Assembly (NCBI GenBank): GCA_963774195.1
Contig: CAVZDY010000001.1
Location: forward strand, 1,240,001 to 1,304,000
Length of the DNA stretch: 64,000 bases
Direction: 5' to 3'
DNA from: Roseiarcus sp963774195
Lineage (GTDB): Bacteria > Pseudomonadota > Alphaproteobacteria > Rhizobiales > Beijerinckiaceae
Shown here piece after piece: positions 60,732 through 64,000 of this stretch. The notes under the pieces are model-generated. The model was not told the origin of the DNA and made no database searches. It worked only from the letters and a program-made list of their open reading frames with translations. Numbering within the stretch: the first letter of the stretch is position 1; each line of letters starts with the position of its first letter. Made by a program: the position numbers and the translations under genes.

Positions 60732-61652
60732 GTGTTCGGTTTCGTATTGCGGCGTTTCGGGCAGGGCCTGATCACCATTGTCGGGGCGAGTCTGGTGATA
60801 TTCGTCGTCGCCCATTTGTCGGGCGACCCGACTGAGCTCCTGTTGCCGCTCGATGCGCCGCCCGCGGCGGTCGAGGCGACGCGCTCAGCCCTTGGTCTCG
60901 ATCGGCCTGTCTGGGAGCAGTATCCGATCTTTCTCGCTCACGCGCTCGGCGGCGATTTTGGCATGTCGTATCGCTGGCAGATGCCCGCGCTCGATCTGAT
61001 CCTGGAACGGCTGCCGGCCACGATCGAATTGGCGCTGGCCGGTCTCCTGGTCAGCGTGGCGTGCGCCGTGCCCCTCGGCGTGCTCTCGGCGGTGTACCGC
61101 GGCGGTTGGCTCGATCGCTGCGCACGGGCGTTCGCGCTGCTGGGCCAGGCGATACCCGCCTTCTGGATAGGGCTGGTCTTGATACTCGTGTTCGCAGTCC
61201 GGCTGCAGTGGCTGCCGGCTTTCGGACGCGGCGGCCTCTCTCATCTCATCCTCCCGGCCATCACGCTGGGGTGGTATCCCGTGGCGGCGCAGACGCGGAT
61301 CGTCCGATCCTCGATGCTCGACGTGCTCGACAGCGACTATATCCGCCTCAGTCGCGCGCTTGGCACGCCCGAGAGACTGCTGATCTGGAAATACGCGCTC
61401 CGCAACGCTTCCGTTTCGCTGTTGACGGTGCTCGGCGTCTACTTCGCCGCGATGCTGGGCGGCGCCTTCATCGTGGAGGTGATCTTCGCCTGGCCGGGCC
61501 TCGGCCGAACCGTGGTCGAGGCGGTGTTCGCGCGCGATTTTCCGGTGGTGCAGGCGGGCGTGTTCTTCGCCTCGGCCCTATTCGTCCTGTCGTCGATCCT
61601 GGTCGACCTCTGCTACGGGCTCCTCGATCCGAGGATTCGCGATGTACGATAG
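60732..61652 (+). CDS. ABC transporter permease, DppB type
   Basis: A 306-residue inner-membrane permease. The start FVLRRFGQGLITIVGASLVIF and the EAA-type loop YIRLSRALGTPERLLIWKYALRNA are typical of DppB/OppB. Six helices are expected. Its end overlaps the next permease gene by 11 bases. Confidence 0.94.
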   Translation: MFGFVLRRFGQGLITIVGASLVIFVVAHLSGDPTELLLPLDAPPAAVEATRSALGLDRPVWEQYPIFLAHALGGDFGMSYRWQMPALDLILERLPATIELALAGLLVSVACAVPLGVLSAVYRGGWLDRCARAFALLGQAIPAFWIGLVLILVFAVRLQWLPAFGRGGLSHLILPAITLGWYPVAAQTRIVRSSMLDVLDSDYIRLSRALGTPERLLIWKYALRNASVSLLTVLGVYFAAMLGGAFIVEVIFAWPGLGRTVVEAVFARDFPVVQAGVFFASALFVLSSILVDLCYGLLDPRIRDVR

Positions 61653-62523
61653 CTATTCCGCGCCCCGGGCGATTCAGGCGCCGCGCATCTTTGTGCTGTT
61701 CCGGCGGTTTCCGGTCCTGTCGCTGGCGATCCTGTTGGTCATCGTCGTGCTGGCGATCGGAGGCGATTGGCTGGCGCCATACGATCCTAACGCGATCAAT
61801 CTGGGCGAGGCGTTCCGGCCGCCCTTCTGGGTAAGCGGCGCCGCCGCGGGCCATTGGCTCGGCACCGACAATCTCGGCCGCGACATCCTCAGTCGGATCG
61901 TCGTGGGTTCGCGGGTGTCGGTGATCGTCGCGGCCTACGCCATCGTCTTCTCCGGCGCGATCGGCGCGGTGATCGGCATGGCGGCGGGATATTTCGCCGG
62001 GGGACTGGGGGCTGTGCTGATGCGCCTGGCCGACATCCAGCTATCGATCCCGCCGGTCGCGCTCGCCCTGCTTCTCGCCGCGGCGCTGCAACCGGGCCTC
62101 TCCACGGTCATCGCTGTCATCGTCCTGAGCTATTGGAGCTGGTACGCGCGCATTATTCGCGGCGAGATTCTCTCGCTCAAGGAACGCGACTATGTCGCGT
62201 TCGCGCAGATTGCCGGCGTTTCGACCTTCACCATCTTTCGCCGCCATCTGCTGCCCAACGTCCTCAACACTCTGCTGGTGCTGGCGACGCTGCAGGTCGG
62301 CCAGGTGATCCTGTTCGAGGCCGGGCTGTCCTTCCTCGGACTCGGCGTCCGGCAACCCCAGGTGTCCTGGGGACTGATGCTGTCGGATGCGCGCGAATAC
62401 ATCACCACGGCGTGGTGGCCGATCACCATGCCGGGCATCGCAATCGTGCTGACCTGCCTTGCGGCCAATCTCACCGGCGACTGGCTGCGCGACCTGTTGG
62501 ACCCACGCCTGAGGCAGCTGTGA
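61642..62523 (+). CDS. ABC transporter permease, DppC type
   Basis: A 293-residue permease. N-terminal helix FPVLSLAILLVIVVLAIGGD, HWLGTDNLGRDILSRIVVGSR, and the EAA-type loop YVAFAQIAGVSTFTIFRRHLLPN. Forms the channel with the DppB-type protein. Its stop overlaps the GTG start of the following ATPase gene. Confidence 0.94.
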   Translation: MYDSYSAPRAIQAPRIFVLFRRFPVLSLAILLVIVVLAIGGDWLAPYDPNAINLGEAFRPPFWVSGAAAGHWLGTDNLGRDILSRIVVGSRVSVIVAAYAIVFSGAIGAVIGMAAGYFAGGLGAVLMRLADIQLSIPPVALALLLAAALQPGLSTVIAVIVLSYWSWYARIIRGEILSLKERDYVAFAQIAGVSTFTIFRRHLLPNVLNTLLVLATLQVGQVILFEAGLSFLGLGVRQPQVSWGLMLSDAREYITTAWWPITMPGIAIVLTCLAANLTGDWLRDLLDPRLRQL

Positions 62524-63516
62524 CGACAACACAACCCTTGCTGGCGGTCGAAGGCCTGCAGACGCATCTCCATTTGCGCCGCGGCGTTCTGCGCGCCGTT
62601 GACGGGGTCAGCCTGCATGTCGACGAAGGCGAAACCTTGGGCATCGTCGGCGAGTCCGGCTCAGGCAAGAGCACGACCGGACTTTCGCTGTTGCGGCTTC
62701 TGCCGCCCGGCTCGGGGCGCATCGTCGCGGGCAGCATCAAGCTCGACGGGCGCGAACTGACCGATCTCGACGAGCAGGAAATCGCCCGCACCGTTCGCGG
62801 CAAACGCATCGCGTTGATCGCGCAGGACCCCATGCACTCGCTCAATCCGGTATTCAGCATCGGCGACCAGGTCGCCGGGCCGTTCAAATACCACGGCATC
62901 GCGCGCGGCTCGGCGCTGCGCGACGCGGTGGTCGGCGTGCTCGATCGCGTACGGATCCCCTCGCCGGAGCGCCGCCTCGGCGACTATCCGTATCAATTCT
63001 CGGGCGGACAGCGTCAACGCATCGTCGCCGCCATGGCGATCGCTTGCACGCCGCGGCTGCTGATCGCCGATGAGCCGACCTCGGCGCTCGACGTGACCAT
63101 TCAGGCGCAATTCATTCACCTGATGCGGCGCATTCAGACCCAAACCGGCGCAGGCATCATTCTGATCACTCACGATTTGGGGGTGGCCGCAACGATGTGC
63201 GCTCGAGTTCGCAGTCATGTACGCCGGACGCATCGTCGAGACCGGTCCGGTGCGGGAAATCTATCGGGCGACTGCGCATCCGTACACCCAGGCGTTGCTC
63301 GGCGCGATTCCGCGGATCGGGCGCGGTCGGCAGAAGCGGCAGGATCGATTGATTTCCATTCCCGGCCAGCCGCCCAGCCCGCTCGATTTGCCCAAGGGTT
63401 GTCGGTTCGCCGCGCGTTGTCCGAAGAGGATGGCGGTCTGCGAGGAGGCCTATCCACCCGTAACCGACCTCGGAGGCGGTCACACCGTCTCGTGCTGGCT
63501 CACGGAGCGGCGCTGA
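62520..63516 (+). CDS. ABC transporter ATP-binding protein, DppD type, frame broken by one extra base
   Basis: The first ATPase of the importer. From GTG 62520 the frame carries Walker A GESGSGKSTTGLSLL, signature FSGGQRQRIV, Walker B LLIADEPTSALDV and the switch ITHDLGVAATMC. Around 63201-63211 (GCTCGAGTTCG) one base is extra and reading must move to a second frame, which continues VMYAGRIVETGPVREIYRAT to 63516 with the C-terminal CRFAARCPKRM cluster seen in oligopeptide ATPases. Total length is normal (about 331). Sequence error or a recent lesion. Confidence 0.9.
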
Positions 63517-63519
63517 CCG

Positions 63520-64000
63520 ATGCTACAGCTCGATCACGTCACCAAGCAATTTCGTACGCGCCGGGACCGCATCGTCCATGCCGTCGACGACGTCAGCCTA
63601 AGCGTCCCCGAGAATAAGACGGTGGCGCTGGTCGGCGAATCCGGTTGCGGCAAGACCACCATCGCCAAGCTCATCCTCAGGCTGGAACGACCGACGGCGG
63701 GCAAAGTTTTATTCGAGGGCAATGACCTTGCCGAAATGGACCGGTCGGCCCTGCATGCCTACCGCCGACAGGTGCAGGCGGTATTCCAGGACCCCTATGC
63801 CTCCCTCAATCCGCGCCTACGCGTCGGCGCCATCGTCGCCGAACCGATCCTCGCGCATGTGCGGGACGATCGCCAAGCGGTGAAGCGGCGTGTCGAGGAG
63901 GTGCTCGAGGTGGTCGGCCTGCCGGTCAGCGCGGCGCGCCTGTTCCCATACGAGTTCTCCGGCGGGCAACGTCAGCGCATCGCGATCGCCCGCGCCTTGG
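63520..64000 (+). CDS. ABC transporter ATP-binding protein, DppF type, cut by window end
   Basis: The first 160 codons of the second ATPase. Walker A is VGESGCGKTTIAKLIL, then VFQDPYASLNPRLRVG, and the signature FSGGQRQRIAIARAL lies at the window edge. It starts 3 bases after the DppD-type gene. The Walker B and C-terminal part lie beyond the window. Confidence 0.93.
   Translation, partial: MLQLDHVTKQFRTRRDRIVHAVDDVSLSVPENKTVALVGESGCGKTTIAKLILRLERPTAGKVLFEGNDLAEMDRSALHAYRRQVQAVFQDPYASLNPRLRVGAIVAEPILAHVRDDRQAVKRRVEEVLEVVGLPVSAARLFPYEFSGGQRQRIAIARAL

Overview
The window is high-GC DNA that reads as a chromosome segment of an alphaproteobacterium, most likely of the order Hyphomicrobiales (Rhizobiales). 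This rests on the yejABEF transporter, the CP4-like AroA, a FYDLN-acid protein (TIGR02300 type), DUF3775 and DUF2007 proteins, and the types of intergenic palindromic repeats. I cannot place genus or species from sequence alone.

Layout. 1-8347: end of a c-type cytochrome, a luciferase-like monooxygenase, a family-4 uracil-DNA glycosylase, ETF-ubiquinone oxidoreductase, a TPR protein, ispE and a hydrolase. 8344-15500: two envelope glycosyltransferases, an exported class A beta-lactamase-like protein, a CysZ/EI24-like membrane protein, and two ArsR-repressor/AHSA1 gene pairs flanking an exported isochorismatase-like protein. 15711-15780: a strictly 10-bp periodic TTGAC array. 15814-23531 (minus): yejABEF, deoB and a HIT protein. 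23645-26539: nudC and a B12-type radical SAM protein. 26673-28190: an IS1182-type element with a 6-bp target duplication. 28227-43309: housekeeping genes (rph, rpsO, pnp, glyS, glyQ, a polyprenyl diphosphate synthase, aroA) mixed with oxidoreductases and small conserved proteins.

An 11.2-kb island starts at tRNA-Ala(GGC) (43453-43528) and ends at 54757. It is bounded by a 17-bp direct repeat of the tRNA 3' end. Its tyrosine integrase is broken by an IS66 element (8-bp target duplication) and by an in-frame TGA just before the likely catalytic Tyr, so the island is probably immobile now. Its cargo includes an unusual reverse transcriptase (HGDD active site), a MerR-like HTH protein upstream of it, a GC-rich structured spacer between the two, a possible 43-aa Pro/Gly-repeat peptide, an IS630 element, a GIY-YIG-like protein with a partner ORF, a trypsin-like peptidase without signal peptide, and a DUF6946-like protein with an E-x-K motif. 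This cargo is the best candidate in the window for an undescribed (possibly anti-phage) system; that function is inference.

Beyond the island lie about 800 bp with no recognisable gene, a small hypothetical gene, then an SDR, a thiolase and a GntR-type regulator (acyl-CoA metabolism) and a Dpp/Opp-type peptide importer that runs off the window end.

Three conserved genes (pnp, glyS and the first Dpp ATPase) each carry one apparent extra base that breaks the frame. In glyS, which should be essential, this points to assembly error rather than true mutation, so all three should be checked.
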